NCBI RefSeq assembly: GCF_051388915.1
Contig: NZ_JBPKBH010000008.1
Location: 186,001-250,000, forward strand
DNA: 64,000 nucleotides
Direction: 5' to 3'
Source of the DNA: Yinghuangia sp051388915
GTDB taxonomy: Bacteria > Actinomycetota > Actinomycetes > Streptomycetales > Streptomycetaceae
Made by a program: the position numbers and the translations under genes. The notes beneath the pieces were generated by a model that did no database searches, had not been told where the DNA came from, and worked only from the letters and a program-made list of their open reading frames with translations. Below, in pieces: positions 19,304 to 27,900 of the stretch. Every line of letters begins with the position of its first letter. Position 1 is the first letter of the stretch.

Positions 19304-20257
19304 TCAGCCCTGCCGGCCGAACACCCCTGCTCCCACCGCCTGCCACAGCCTCACGAGCCCCGAGTCGGGGTCGGCGGTCACCCACGTGCCGTCGTGGCGG
19401 ACCACGAGCCAGGCCCGTTCGGCGTCGTCCGGGTACTCCACCTCCGCGACCGGCCGCAGGTCCGGCACCGAGAACACGACGTGGCGCTGCTCCGACGAGG
19501 CGGCGATCACCCGGTCCGGCCCGAGGAACCCGGCGTAGAAGTCGAAGAGTTCGTCGTCACCGGGGAACAACGGGTCGGGCCGCCGGGCCGCGACGACCCC
19601 GCCGTCCGGCGAGCGCAGCAGCGCGAGCGGGCCGGTGCCGTACGGCGTGGTCAGCATCAGCCCGGACCCCGGCTGGATGTCGATGAGGATCCGGGACTCC
19701 CCCGGCGTGATCTCGACGGCCGGGCCGGCACCGTCGGACGCCACCAGGAACACTCGGTACACGTCGTCCCCGTGCCCGGCCGCGACCCCGACGTGGATGC
19801 CGTCCGGGTGCGGCAGCAGCTCGGACCCGACGGTCGGCGAGGGCAGCGGCGCGGTGCGCAGGACCTGCCCGCTCGCGGCGTCGAACAGCACGCAGTGGTC
19901 GGTGTCGCCGGCGCGCAGCACCGCCCACACGCCCCGCGCGTCGGTGGTGACGACGCACGACCCCGACTCCTCGAACTCCCAGTCGGCGTGCGGATGCGAC
20001 CAGACCTGACGGCCGGTCATGTCCAGGACGCACACCCGGTCGGGACCGGACGCGGCGACGAACGACAGGTCCGGTGCGACCGCGTGCCCGCCCTTCCAGT
20101 CGCTCGGCAGCGGGACGGTGCGCTGCACCTTGAGCGCGTCGTCCAGGACGAGCAGTTCGCCGTCCTCGGTGTGCGCCAGCCATACCGACGCGCCGGGCAC
20201 CCGGTCGAGACTCCACAGGGGCGGCAGAGAGGTCTGCGCGGCGAGGTGAGGACGCAT
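19304..20257 (-). CDS. Beta-propeller-like protein of unknown function
   Basis: 317 residues. The sequence is a series of short strand-like repeats with the pattern GxxVWLAHTEDGELLVLD, SFVAASGPDRVCVLDMTGRQVW, GVWAVLRAGDTDHCVLFDAASGQVL, RVFLVASDG, RAWLVVRHDGTWVTADPDSGLVRLW. This fits a WD40/YVTN-type propeller of about six or seven blades. There is no signal peptide, so it is presumably cytoplasmic. No enzymatic motif is visible. It converges with ppa and is separated from DedA by 116 bp. The function is unknown; protein-protein interaction is the usual role of such folds. Confidence 0.75.
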   Translation of the reverse strand: MRPHLAAQTSLPPLWSLDRVPGASVWLAHTEDGELLVLDDALKVQRTVPLPSDWKGGHAVAPDLSFVAASGPDRVCVLDMTGRQVWSHPHADWEFEESGSCVVTTDARGVWAVLRAGDTDHCVLFDAASGQVLRTAPLPSPTVGSELLPHPDGIHVGVAAGHGDDVYRVFLVASDGAGPAVEITPGESRILIDIQPGSGLMLTTPYGTGPLALLRSPDGGVVAARRPDPLFPGDDELFDFYAGFLGPDRVIAASSEQRHVVFSVPDLRPVAEVEYPDDAERAWLVVRHDGTWVTADPDSGLVRLWQAVGAGVFGRQG

Positions 20258-20373
20258 GGGCAGACGCTACCGCCGCGGGCGGGGTTCGCACGTACGCCCG
20301 CCCGCACCGGCGTACGCGGGCGTGCGCGCGGCGCCCGGCCCGGGCCCCGTCGGCGCCGCGGGCGGCGTCCGGC

Positions 20374-21078
20374 TCAGGCCGCGTGGCGCCCGCGGCCCTG
20401 GCCCGCATCCGCGTGCTCCTGGCCGCCCTCCGCCGCCGCCCGGGCCGCGGCGCGCCGCTTGGCCGCGCGGGCGCGCAGCACCTCGATGACGATCGGCAGC
20501 ACCGACAGCGCGACGATGGCGATCAGAATGAACTCGATGTTGTCGCGCACGAAGGCGATCTGGCCCAGGAAGTAGCCCAGCACCGTGACTCCGCATGCCC
20601 ACAGCACGCCGCCGATGACGTTGTAGAGCACGAAGGTGCGGTACTTCATCCCGGCGACGCCCGCGATGATCGGGGTGAAGGTGCGCACGATCGGCACGAA
20701 GCGGGCCAGGATGATCGACCGCGGGCCGTACTTCTCGAAGAACTCGTTGGCCTTGACCACGTTCTCCTGTTTGAACAGGCGTGAGTCGGGCCGGTTGAAC
20801 AGCGACGGCCCGACCTTGCGTCCGAACAGGTAGCCGACCTGGTCCCCGGCGATGGCCGCGACGACCAGCAGGAGGCAGACGAGCCAGAGCGGCTGCGACA
20901 GGTACTCGCCGTCCGCGATCAGCAGCCCGGTGGTGAACAGCAGCGAGTCGCCCGGCAGGAAGAAGCCGATGAGCAGGCCGGATTCGGCGAAGACGATCGT
21001 GAGGATGCCAATCAGGCCGAACGTCGAGATCAGGTACTCGGGATCGAGCCACGAGGGCCCGAGGGCGAGGGTGGTCAC
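20374..21078 (-). CDS. DedA family membrane protein (VTT/SNARE-associated domain)
   Basis: 234 residues from a GTG at 21078, with GGAAGG five bases upstream. DedA proteins are inner-membrane transporters, several of which flip undecaprenyl phosphate or other lipids. The family signature is intact: FAESGLLIGFFLPGDSLLFTTGLL, then GDQVGYLFGRKVGP, FFEKYGPRSIILARFVPIVRTFTPIIAGVAGM and NVIGGVLWACGVTVLGYFLG, including the essential Glu and the two membrane arginines. The C-terminal 40 residues are basic and Ala-rich. It is transcribed alone or with the downstream propeller gene. Confidence 0.92.
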   Translation of the reverse strand: MTTLALGPSWLDPEYLISTFGLIGILTIVFAESGLLIGFFLPGDSLLFTTGLLIADGEYLSQPLWLVCLLLVVAAIAGDQVGYLFGRKVGPSLFNRPDSRLFKQENVVKANEFFEKYGPRSIILARFVPIVRTFTPIIAGVAGMKYRTFVLYNVIGGVLWACGVTVLGYFLGQIAFVRDNIEFILIAIVALSVLPIVIEVLRARAAKRRAAARAAAEGGQEHADAGQGRGRHAA

Positions 21079-21225
21079 GGCGGCCTTCCGGTGGGTGACG
21101 GGAGCCGGTCCACGTCCGGGCGCGCGGGCACCGGGGCAGCGGACATCGAGTCATGGGAGTGCAAAGGGATGGTCTCCCAAGAGTAACGCGGAACGTCCCG
21201 GCCCCGGTTCCCGGAATCAGCGGAC

Positions 21226-22137
21226 TTATGCCGCGGGATTGTTCGGCGTGCGCTCCGCGGGGGTCACCGCCGTGCGCGCGGTCAACTCCGTGCCGTCCTC
21301 GGAGAGCTCCAGCGCCACGACGACGGACGCCAGTTCGGCGAGGCTGTGCGCGTGGCTCCCGCCGCACGGAATGTGCGCGTCGCCCTCCGGCAGCGCGCAG
21401 TGCCACACGCGGCGCGCGGTCAGCGCGGCGTCCGGAACCTCGACGCGCACCTCGGCGCCCGTCGCGACCCAGCGGGCGAGTGTGGCGTTGGCGCGCTGCT
21501 CGACGGCCGCGAGTTCGTCGGCCAGGCCCTCGCTCCCGAAGCCCTTCTTGCGCAGCGACTTGCCGATCCGGTAGTCGTCGCGACTGGCCCACTCGGCGAT
21601 GCGGGACGTGTCCATCGCGAGGCTGTCGAAGTCGGGACGCCCGAGCGCGTCGGTGCGCACCTCCTTTCGCCACCGGTCGGCCAACGCCTCGTTGAGCGCG
21701 AAGGCCAGCAGATGGCAGGCGGTGTGCGCGGCACTGAGCCCGGCCCGGCGATCGGGATCGACGGCGAGCACGGCCTCCGCGCCGACCAGCGAGTCCGGGT
21801 CCACGCCGTCGACGGGGTCCACGACGTGCAGGACGAGCCAGGCCCACGACTCGTCGCCGCGCCGCACCGGGATGTCGCCCGCGACCGCGAACCCGCCGTC
21901 CGGTCCCACGCCCCCGGTCCGGCAGTCGACGACCGGGTACGCGCGACCGGCGACGGTCAGCGTCCCGGTGTCGGCGGGCTGGTCGGGCCAGGTGTGGTCG
22001 AGCGGGTGGAACGGGGTGTCCGCGACCACGACGGCCCACCGGCCGTCCGGCAGGACGGGGACGGCCAACACCGGGGACTTTCCGGCGACTTCGCCCGCCG
22101 GGTAGCTGACGGTGGTCGAGACGGTGGGGAGGGACAT
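21226..22137 (-). CDS. Alanyl-tRNA editing (AlaX-like) hydrolase
   Basis: 303 residues. AlaX-type proteins clear Ser or Gly from mischarged tRNA-Ala using a zinc site HxxxH...CxxxH. Both halves are visible: HTACHLLAFALNEAL (HTACH) and CGGSHAHSLAEL (CGGSH). The N-terminal half (WAVVVADTPFHPLDHTWPDQPADTGTL) corresponds to the OB-like or AlaRS-editing N-domain in which the conserved TxFHPxxGGQ-type motif is partly degenerate (FHPLDHTWPDQPAD). The family assignment is thus fairly good, but substrate specificity is not certain. Divergent from the membrane protein at 22283. Confidence 0.78.
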   Translation of the reverse strand: MSLPTVSTTVSYPAGEVAGKSPVLAVPVLPDGRWAVVVADTPFHPLDHTWPDQPADTGTLTVAGRAYPVVDCRTGGVGPDGGFAVAGDIPVRRGDESWAWLVLHVVDPVDGVDPDSLVGAEAVLAVDPDRRAGLSAAHTACHLLAFALNEALADRWRKEVRTDALGRPDFDSLAMDTSRIAEWASRDDYRIGKSLRKKGFGSEGLADELAAVEQRANATLARWVATGAEVRVEVPDAALTARRVWHCALPEGDAHIPCGGSHAHSLAELASVVVALELSEDGTELTARTAVTPAERTPNNPAA

Positions 22138-22282
22138 TCCCGGCAGCTCCTCAGGTGGGCTCTCGCGCGACGGTCGTTATCGCCTTGCGGCCGTGTCCCG
22201 GGCCGGGTTCCCGGGCCGCGCCGCCGACACGGTCGATCATGTACGAAGCGCATCCATTCGGAAACTCCGGACAAGGCGAGGC

Positions 22283-23044
22283 ATGGCGCACAACGTGCAT
22301 GACCTGTTCATGCGGGCGGCCGCGGCCGCACCGCCGGACACCGAGGAGCAGCCCGAGCCGATCCGCCGCGCCATCGGCTGGATGCTGGTCGCATTCGTGG
22401 CAACCTTCCTGCTGACCCGGATGATCACGCGCATGATCCGGGCGGGCAAGGGCCCGTTCCGCAACATGACGTTCTCCGGCGGCCTGCACGTGCACCACCA
22501 GGTGTACGGCATCTTCCTGATGCTCATCGCGGGCGCGGCGCAGTTCGCGTACGAGCCGGGCGGAGTCGCGCGCTCGATCCTCGCCGCGGCCTTCGGCGCC
22601 GGGGCCGCGCTCACACTGGACGAGTACGCGCTGTGGTTCCACATGGACGACGTCTATTGGTCCGCCGAGGGTCGCAAGTCGGTGGACGCGGTGCTCATCG
22701 CCGCCGGGGTCGGGCTGCTGCTGATGCTCGGCGCCAACCCGTTCGACATCGGCCCTGGTGACAGCGCGCCGGTCGCGGCGGCCGTGTCGCTGATGAACCT
22801 GGTGTTCGCCCTCGGCGCGATCTTCAAGGGCAAGGTGGCGACCGGCCTGATCGGGGTGCTGGTGCCGATCGTCGCGATCGTCTCTACGGTGCGGATCGCC
22901 AAGCCCGACTCGCCGTGGGCGCGCTGGCGCTACCCCGAGGGGTCGCACAAGCGCGCCAAGGCGGTGAAGCGGTTCCCGCCGGGCAGGCGCACGGCGTGGG
23001 ACCGGGTCAAGGACATGATCGGCGGGGCCCCGAGCCCCGGGTGA
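22283..23044 (+). CDS. Conserved integral membrane protein with His/Asp-rich motifs
   Basis: 253 residues from an ATG at 22283 with AAGGCGAGG upstream. Six membrane segments are likely (AIGWMLVAFVATFLLTRMI; VYGIFLMLIAGAAQFAY; ILAAAFGAGAALTLDEYAL; AVLIAAGVGLLLMLGA; AAAVSLMNLVFALGAIF; ATGLIGVLVPIVAIVST). Unusual clusters of potential metal ligands lie near the membrane face: GGLHVHHQVYG and LTLDEYALWFHMDDVYW. The C-terminus is basic (SHKRAKAVKRFPPGRR), so cytoplasmic. I do not recognise a characterised family; the His and Asp clusters suggest a membrane enzyme or metal-binding protein. Confidence 0.8.
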   Translation: MAHNVHDLFMRAAAAAPPDTEEQPEPIRRAIGWMLVAFVATFLLTRMITRMIRAGKGPFRNMTFSGGLHVHHQVYGIFLMLIAGAAQFAYEPGGVARSILAAAFGAGAALTLDEYALWFHMDDVYWSAEGRKSVDAVLIAAGVGLLLMLGANPFDIGPGDSAPVAAAVSLMNLVFALGAIFKGKVATGLIGVLVPIVAIVSTVRIAKPDSPWARWRYPEGSHKRAKAVKRFPPGRRTAWDRVKDMIGGAPSPG

Positions 23045-23085
23045 GGCGCGGGCTCGGGGCGGGGCCGTCCTTGGCGTGTTCAGGT

Positions 23086-23110
23086 CCCGGCCGGATCAGG
23101 TCCGGCCGGG
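23086..23110. terminator. Bidirectional hairpin between the membrane protein gene and the LLM gene
   Basis: CCCGGCCGGA and TCCGGCCGGG pair perfectly (10 bp) around TCAGG, between two convergent genes. Confidence 0.7.
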
Positions 23111-23128
23111 GTGACGCGGCGGGGCCGG

Positions 23129-24109
23129 TCAGAGGTTGGGGATGACGTCCGTCTCCAGGAGCTTGAGGCTTTCCCAGGCGAGTTGCGGGGGGATGCCGCC
23201 CATCATGGGGTGGAAGAGGCCGAACGCGGCGTCGCCCATGGCTTTGAGCTCGTCGACGTACTGCTCGGGTGTGATGACCCGGTACTGTCCGGTGGCCTTG
23301 AGCTTTTCGACGGAGTCGACGGTCTCGTAGCCGCCGATGCCGGCGGTCCCGGCCTCGGCCATCATCGCGCCGTAGGCGTTGACCTCGTGCATCGCGAACG
23401 GGGCGATGCGCTCCCAGTCCGCGTCGGGGTCCTTGGACAGGTGCAGGAAGCCGGTGTCGCCGCCGAAGTACGGGCCGGGGTCCTCTTGGCCGAGCTTGGC
23501 CTTCTCGTCCCGGTAGAACTCCCACAGCCCGGGGTTGGACGGCATGAAGCCGTCCGCGATCCGCGCGGCGCGGCGTGCCGCGGCCTCCACGCTGCCGCCC
23601 AGCACGATCGCCGGGCCGCCGGGCTGGAACGGGGTCGGGGTCACCCGCACCGTGCGGCCCCGGAACTCGAACGGCTCGCCGGTCCACGCCGCGCGCAGCG
23701 TGTGCACCATCTCGGTGGTCAGCTTCGCCCGGTCCTTCAGCGACCGGTCGAACATCGCGAACTCGTGCCCGGCGTAGCCGTTGGCCAGCACCACGCTGAC
23801 CCGGCCCTGGCTGATCAGGTCGACCACGGCCAGTTCCTCGGCCATGTGCAGCGGATCGTGCAGCGGCGCGGGGATCGCGGCGATGTTCACCATCATGTTC
23901 TTCGTCCGCGACGCGACCGCGGCCGCCATCGGCAGCGGGCGGGGGAGGTAGCCGTCCTCGGACGCGTGGTGCTCCGACAGCACCACCATCATGAACCCGC
24001 GCTCCTCGGCCCAGGAGACCATGTCCAGCGCCGCCGCGTACCGCTCGCCCATCGTGGTCCCGGCAAACGCCGGATTGCGGAAATCGAAGCGAAGCGCGAA
24101 AACTGCCAT
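23129..24109 (-). CDS. LLM class (luciferase-like) flavin/F420-dependent oxidoreductase 1
   Basis: 326 residues from an ATG at 24109 with GGAG seven bases upstream. It belongs to the bacterial luciferase-like fold, which uses FMN or F420. Evidence: RYAAALDMVSWAEERGFMMVVLSEHHASEDGYLP, typical TIM-barrel sequence ELAVVDLISQGRVSVVLANGYAGHEFAMF, and TPFQPGGPAIVLGGSVEAAARRAARIADGFMPS. The alkanal-monooxygenase-like EHH motif is present. A 15-bp symmetric element (24157-24171) lies about 50 bp upstream, between this gene and the MarR gene transcribed in the same direction. Substrate unknown. Confidence 0.9.
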   Translation of the reverse strand: MAVFALRFDFRNPAFAGTTMGERYAAALDMVSWAEERGFMMVVLSEHHASEDGYLPRPLPMAAAVASRTKNMMVNIAAIPAPLHDPLHMAEELAVVDLISQGRVSVVLANGYAGHEFAMFDRSLKDRAKLTTEMVHTLRAAWTGEPFEFRGRTVRVTPTPFQPGGPAIVLGGSVEAAARRAARIADGFMPSNPGLWEFYRDEKAKLGQEDPGPYFGGDTGFLHLSKDPDADWERIAPFAMHEVNAYGAMMAEAGTAGIGGYETVDSVEKLKATGQYRVITPEQYVDELKAMGDAAFGLFHPMMGGIPPQLAWESLKLLETDVIPNL

Positions 24110-24156
24110 GCGTAGTCTCCTGGATCCCACGCCCGCAATCTGCGGACGCCCGGTGC

Positions 24157-24171
24157 CTGATGGACCGTCAG
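24157..24171. promoter_or_regulatory. Operator-like element upstream of LLM oxidoreductase 1
   Basis: CTGATGGACCGTCAG is nearly palindromic (CTGAYGG/CCRTCAG) and is centred about 55 bp upstream of the start at 24109. The same pattern occurs at 24992, 29741, 55795 and 9875. Confidence 0.6.
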
Positions 24172-24293
24172 GTTAGTGTCGGGGGGCGGCGAGAACCAGA
24201 TGCAGGACACAATCCACGACTTTGTCTCACGGACGGGGCGGTACCGGCCCGTCCGGCATGCGGCGGAACGGGTCCGGCGGACGCGTGCCGGAG

Positions 24294-24920
24294 CTACGCC
24301 GGGTCGGCCAGGGCACGGGCGAGCAGTGAGCGGAGCGTACGCCGCTCCTCGTCGCCCAGGCCGCCGCGCAACGGGGGGTCCAGCGCGAGGCGGTCGAGCA
24401 GGTCGCGTCGCAGCGCCCGGCCTTCGTCGGTCAGCTCCACCTGCTTGGCGCGGCGGTCGCCGGGGAGCGGGCCGCGGCGTACCAGACCCCGCTCTTCGAG
24501 GCGGTCCACGACGAAGGTGACGTTGGGCGGCTCGCAGCACATGCGGCGGCCCAGCTCGCGCATGCCCGCCGGTTCGGCAAGCTCGTAGACGGCGTTTGCC
24601 TGCGACGCGGTGAGGCCGACGGCCGCGGCACAGGACGCGAAATGCGCGTCGAGGCGGGCCGTCGCCTCGTAGAGCAGCGGGGTGAGACCGGGCAGTCCGG
24701 CGCTGTCGGGCGCACCGCGCACGATTCGGCGGGCACCTTCTTTCGCCGCTTCTTTCGCCGCTTCTTTCGCCGCGTCGTGCCCCGCCGCGCGGTCCGGCCC
24801 ACCGCTGATGCGGTCGTACGCGTCGCGGTGCGCATCGCGCCGCGCGCTCTCGGTGCCACCGTCGGTCCCGGCCTCGGCCGCGGAGGCGCCGGTGCGCCGT
24901 CCGCCTCCCCGTGTGTCCAT
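24294..24920 (-). CDS. MarR family transcriptional regulator
   Basis: 208 residues, longer than the usual 140-170 because of a 65-residue charged, disordered N-terminus that includes three exact copies of a 12-bp unit (AAKE repeated). The winged-helix core is clear: TPLLYEATARLDAHFASCAAAVGLTASQANAVYEL, the recognition helix region MRELGRRMCCEPPNVTFVVDRLEERGLVRR and the wing GDRRAKQVELTDEGRAL. It lies between two copies of the 15-bp element, 123 bp from one downstream and 72 bp from the other upstream. This makes it the best local candidate to bind them, by position only. The true start may be further downstream than 24920. Confidence 0.88.
   Translation of the reverse strand: MDTRGGGRRTGASAAEAGTDGGTESARRDAHRDAYDRISGGPDRAAGHDAAKEAAKEAAKEGARRIVRGAPDSAGLPGLTPLLYEATARLDAHFASCAAAVGLTASQANAVYELAEPAGMRELGRRMCCEPPNVTFVVDRLEERGLVRRGPLPGDRRAKQVELTDEGRALRRDLLDRLALDPPLRGGLGDEERRTLRSLLARALADPA
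24738..24773. repeat. Three 12-bp tandem repeats inside the MarR gene
   Basis: TTCTTTCGCCGC is repeated three times without change, encoding AAKE on the minus strand in the non-conserved N-terminus. Confidence 0.85.
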
Positions 24921-24952
24921 GGCCGGAGACCTTATCGTGCGAGCCCGAAAGA

Positions 24953-24980
24953 TTACAGCTCGAATGTTTTCCGGTATAAC
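24953..24980 (+). promoter_or_regulatory. Putative promoter of the SDR gene at 25103
   Basis: TTACAG (24953-24958) and TATAAC (24975-24980) are separated by 16 bp in a locally less GC-rich stretch. The predicted start of transcription would fall about 7-10 bp before the symmetric element at 24992, as expected for repressor control. Confidence 0.45.
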
Positions 24981-24991
24981 GGTCTCGCGGA

Positions 24992-25006
24992 CTGACGGAT
25001 CGTCAG
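24992..25006. promoter_or_regulatory. Operator-like element between MarR and SDR genes
   Basis: CTGACGGATCGTCAG has perfect 6-bp arms around GAT. It lies 72 bp upstream of the MarR start and about 100 bp upstream of the SDR start, directly after the putative SDR promoter. Confidence 0.62.
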
Positions 25007-25102
25007 ATCACCCGGCGGACCCCGAGTCGACGTCACAAGCGACGTCACACCCGACGTGACTCCGGCGCCGCACCGGACGCCACACCGAACGGAGGCCGAA
25101 CC

Positions 25103-25984
25103 ATGACCACCCCCGTCCCCCCGGCCGGTCCCCTGGCCGGACGCATGGCCCTGGTCACCGGCGGCAGCGGCGGTATCGCCTCGGCGAGTGCCGAGCGCCT
25201 GCTGCGCGACGGGTGTTCGGTCACCCTCACCGCGCGGCGCGAGCCGGAGTTGGCCGCGACCGCCGAGCGGCTGCGGGCCGTGGCCCCCGAGGGCGCCGAG
25301 GTCCGCCACATCGCGGGCGACTCGTGCACGCCCGAGGGCGTGCGCGCCGCCGTCGACGTGGCCACGCGGGGTGGCGGACGCCTCGACATCTGCGTCGCGA
25401 CGGTCGGCGGCGGCAAGGTCTCCCCGCTGCTGGCCATGGACGACGAGCAGTTCACCGAGGACCTGCGCCGCAACACCGTCAGCGGTTTCCTCGCGATCAA
25501 GTACGCCACCCCGCCCATCGCCGCGTCGGGCGGCGGCTCCATCGTGCTGATCTCGACCAATGCGGCGAAGCTGTCGTGGCCGTACCTCGCGGGCTACGCC
25601 TCCGGCAAGGCCGGGTTGGAGGCGCTGGTCCGGGTCGCCGCCGACGAACTGGCCCCGCTCGGCGTGCGGGTCAACGCGGTGCGCCCCGGCCTGGTGAAGT
25701 CGCAGGAGGACGCCCGGATCTTCCGCAACGAGGAGCTGATCGCGGCCTACCTCGCCAACAAGCCCCTGGGCCGCATCGGCATGCCGTCCGACATCGCAGA
25801 GGCGGTCCGATACCTCGCGGGGCCGGAGGCGTCCTGGACGACCGGGCAGAGCATCGCGGTCGACGGCGGCCAGGAACTGCGCGCGTCGCCGTCGTTCGAG
25901 AAGCTCGCACGCGCGACGGTCGGCGACGCCGCCGTGGACGCCGCCCTGGCCGGGCGCATCCCGACTCCGCCGTCCGCCGACTGA
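25103..25984 (+). CDS. Short-chain dehydrogenase/reductase 1
   Basis: 293 residues; RBS GGAGG about nine bases before the ATG. Classical SDR fold: cofactor loop ALVTGGSGGIASASAERLL (TGxxxGI, with Ser in place of one Gly), VATVGGGKV in place of the NNAG motif, catalytic Ser in IVLISTNAAK and YASGK as the YxxxK motif, followed by RVNAVRPGLV. The NNAG substitution (CVATVGGG) is a noticeable departure but is shared by some divergent SDRs. The last 40 residues extend beyond the usual 250. The next gene is an LLM oxidoreductase 92 bp downstream on the same strand, so the two probably form one transcript. Confidence 0.88.
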   Translation: MTTPVPPAGPLAGRMALVTGGSGGIASASAERLLRDGCSVTLTARREPELAATAERLRAVAPEGAEVRHIAGDSCTPEGVRAAVDVATRGGGRLDICVATVGGGKVSPLLAMDDEQFTEDLRRNTVSGFLAIKYATPPIAASGGGSIVLISTNAAKLSWPYLAGYASGKAGLEALVRVAADELAPLGVRVNAVRPGLVKSQEDARIFRNEELIAAYLANKPLGRIGMPSDIAEAVRYLAGPEASWTTGQSIAVDGGQELRASPSFEKLARATVGDAAVDAALAGRIPTPPSAD

Positions 25985-26030
25985 CCGCGCGACTGCGGCC
26001 CGGCTCCCGTCCGGCCACCCCGCCCCGGCC

Positions 26031-26062
26031 ACTCCGAAGCCCCTCCGAAGCCCCTCCGAACA
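26031..26062. repeat. Short direct repeats before LLM oxidoreductase 2
   Basis: The 11-bp phrase GCCCCTCCGAA occurs two full times, preceded and followed by partial copies, in the gap between the SDR and the LLM gene. Confidence 0.6.
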
Positions 26063-26076
26063 CCTGGAGCAATCGA

Positions 26077-26997
26077 ATGACAGACGACGTGCAGCTCTCC
26101 ATCGGACTGCCGAACTTCGGCACCTGGCCGGACGACGACTGGCGCGGCTTCGTGGACGTCGCGCGCGCGGCCGAGGACGCGGGTATCGACCGCGTCGTCC
26201 TCGTCGACCACGTCGTCATGGGTCCCAACACGGACAAGTACGTCTGGGGTCGCTTCCCCACCCCGCCCGAGGCCCCGTGGGCCGAGCCGCTGACGCTGCT
26301 CGCCGCGATGGCCACCGCCACCACGCGCGTACGCCTGGCCACCGGCATCCTCGTCGCGCCGCTGCGCGGGGCGACCCTGCTGGCCAAGACCGCCGCGACG
26401 CTCGACCAGATCAGCGGCGGGCGCCTCGAACTCGGCGTCGGGACCGGGTGGCAGCGCGAGGAGTACGACGCTGCCGGGCTCGACTGGGACCGCCGCGGCC
26501 AGCTGCTGACCGACACCATCGCGGCCTGCAAGGCGCTGTGGACCCAGACCCCGGCGGCGTTCGCGTCGGAGACGGTGAACTTCACCGACACGTACCTGAT
26601 GCCGCGGCCGGTGCAGCCGGGCGGCGTACCGCTGTGGATCGGCGGTTCGCTCAACAAGCGCAATCTCGCGCGTATCGTCGACTCGGGTGACGGGTGGATC
26701 CCCATCATGGGGCTCTCGACCGAGGACATGGCCCGCGACGTGGTGACGATCCGTCAGGCGCTGGCGGACGCCGGGCGCGACCCCGCCGCGCTGCGCGTCC
26801 AGGGGCCGATCCCGATGGCAAAGGGCGACGACGGCAAGTTCGACCTCGCCCGGACGATGGACAACGCCGCGGAGGTCGTCGCGGCGGGCGCGACCGCGCT
26901 GCAACTGCCGATCCAGGCGTTCTGCCCGGGCCCGAAGGAGGCCCCGGCGTTCTTCGCCGAGGCGCGGCGACTGTTCGACGCGGCGCTGGGACGCTGA
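26077..26997 (+). CDS. LLM class F420-dependent oxidoreductase 2
   Basis: 306 residues from an ATG at 26077 with GGAG eight bases upstream. Luciferase-like TIM-barrel with F420-type features: SIGLPNFG at the N-terminus, VARAAEDAGIDRVVLVDHVVMG, TRVRLATGILVAPLRGATLLAKTAATLDQISGGRLELGVGTGWQREEYDAAG and VPLWIGGSLNKRNLARIVDSGDGWIPIMG. The GRLELGVGTGWQREE block is shared by the mycobacterial F420 oxidoreductase subfamily. It follows the SDR gene, suggesting successive redox steps on one substrate, which cannot be named. A perfect 19-bp hairpin ends the unit. Confidence 0.9.
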   Translation: MTDDVQLSIGLPNFGTWPDDDWRGFVDVARAAEDAGIDRVVLVDHVVMGPNTDKYVWGRFPTPPEAPWAEPLTLLAAMATATTRVRLATGILVAPLRGATLLAKTAATLDQISGGRLELGVGTGWQREEYDAAGLDWDRRGQLLTDTIAACKALWTQTPAAFASETVNFTDTYLMPRPVQPGGVPLWIGGSLNKRNLARIVDSGDGWIPIMGLSTEDMARDVVTIRQALADAGRDPAALRVQGPIPMAKGDDGKFDLARTMDNAAEVVAAGATALQLPIQAFCPGPKEAPAFFAEARRLFDAALGR

Positions 26998-27016
26998 CGC
27001 CACCACTGCCGGGACA

Positions 27017-27057
27017 CGCGTGTGGGCGGCACCTTCGAGGTGCCGCCCACACGCGTT
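27017..27057. terminator. Perfect 19-bp terminator hairpin, shared by convergent genes
   Basis: ACGCGTGTGGGCGGCACCT pairs without mismatch with AGGTGCCGCCCACACGCGT around TCG, 20 bp after the LLM stop and 100 bp after the L,D-transpeptidase stop on the other strand. TCTTCGG follows on the plus strand. Confidence 0.85.
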
Positions 27058-27156
27058 CTTCGGGTGTTCCGTCCGGCGCGGGCCGATCACTCGTACCGCC
27101 CGCACCGCCGCTGGGAGCCCCCGGGGGCGGGAGCCGACAGGGGTCGGGAGCCGCCG

Positions 27157-27900
27157 CTAGGAGCGGTACACGATCACCTTGTCGCCGATGCGCGACTCGT
27201 TGAAGAGCTTCTGCACCAGCGCCTTGTTACGGACGTTGACGCAGCCGTGCGAGGCGCCGTTGTAGCCGTTCGCCGCGAAGTCGGGCGAGTAGTGCACGGC
27301 CTGGCCGCCGCTGAAGAACATCGCGTACGGCATCGGCGTGTGGTAGATCGTCGACACGTGGTCGCGGGACTTCGACTGCACCGAGAACGAGCCCTCGCGC
27401 GTGGGCAGTTCCTTGGAGCCGAAGCGCACCTCGAACGAGTACTGCGGCACGCCGTTGATGACCCAGGTCAGCTTGCGCGTGGTCTTGTCGACGCACATCG
27501 CGCGCCCGGTCATGCAGCGCGGGTCCAGGTTGCCGGCCGGCTTCGGCGGCTTGGTGGTGGTCGGCGGCTTCTTCGTCGTGGGCGACTTGCTGGTGCTCGG
27601 CTTCGTGGTCGCCGTCGGCTTCTTGGAGGTGGGCGACGTCGAGGGCTTGGCCGAGGTGGGCGGCTTGCTGCTGGGCGCCGTCGTGCTGGGCACGGCGGTC
27701 GGCGAGGTGCTGGGAGCCGCGCTCGTCGTCTCCGGGGCCGGCGTCGTCGACTCCGGGGCCGCGGACGAGGGGGCGGCGGAAGCGCTCGTACTGGGAGTGC
27801 CCTGTGCGTCGGTGCTCTTCGAGGACGACCCCGACTCACACGCGGAGGCGGCCAACACCACGGCCACCGCCACGGCCACGGTTATGCGCGTCTTCTTCAA
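27157..27900 (-). CDS. L,D-transpeptidase lipoprotein
   Basis: 247 residues. A signal peptide with lipobox LAASAC precedes about 95 residues of Ser/Thr/Pro/Lys-rich linker that would span the cell wall. The YkuD domain follows (residues about 125-247): WVINGVPQYSFEVRFG and the catalytic SHGCVNVRN with Cys220 and the upstream His. Such enzymes make 3-3 crosslinks in peptidoglycan from outside the membrane. Compared with the mycobacterial LdtMt enzymes, the immunoglobulin-like domains are missing and replaced by the linker. It converges with LLM oxidoreductase 2. Confidence 0.92.
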   Translation of the reverse strand: MKKTRITVAVAVAVVLAASACESGSSSKSTDAQGTPSTSASAAPSSAAPESTTPAPETTSAAPSTSPTAVPSTTAPSSKPPTSAKPSTSPTSKKPTATTKPSTSKSPTTKKPPTTTKPPKPAGNLDPRCMTGRAMCVDKTTRKLTWVINGVPQYSFEVRFGSKELPTREGSFSVQSKSRDHVSTIYHTPMPYAMFFSGGQAVHYSPDFAANGYNGASHGCVNVRNKALVQKLFNESRIGDKVIVYRS

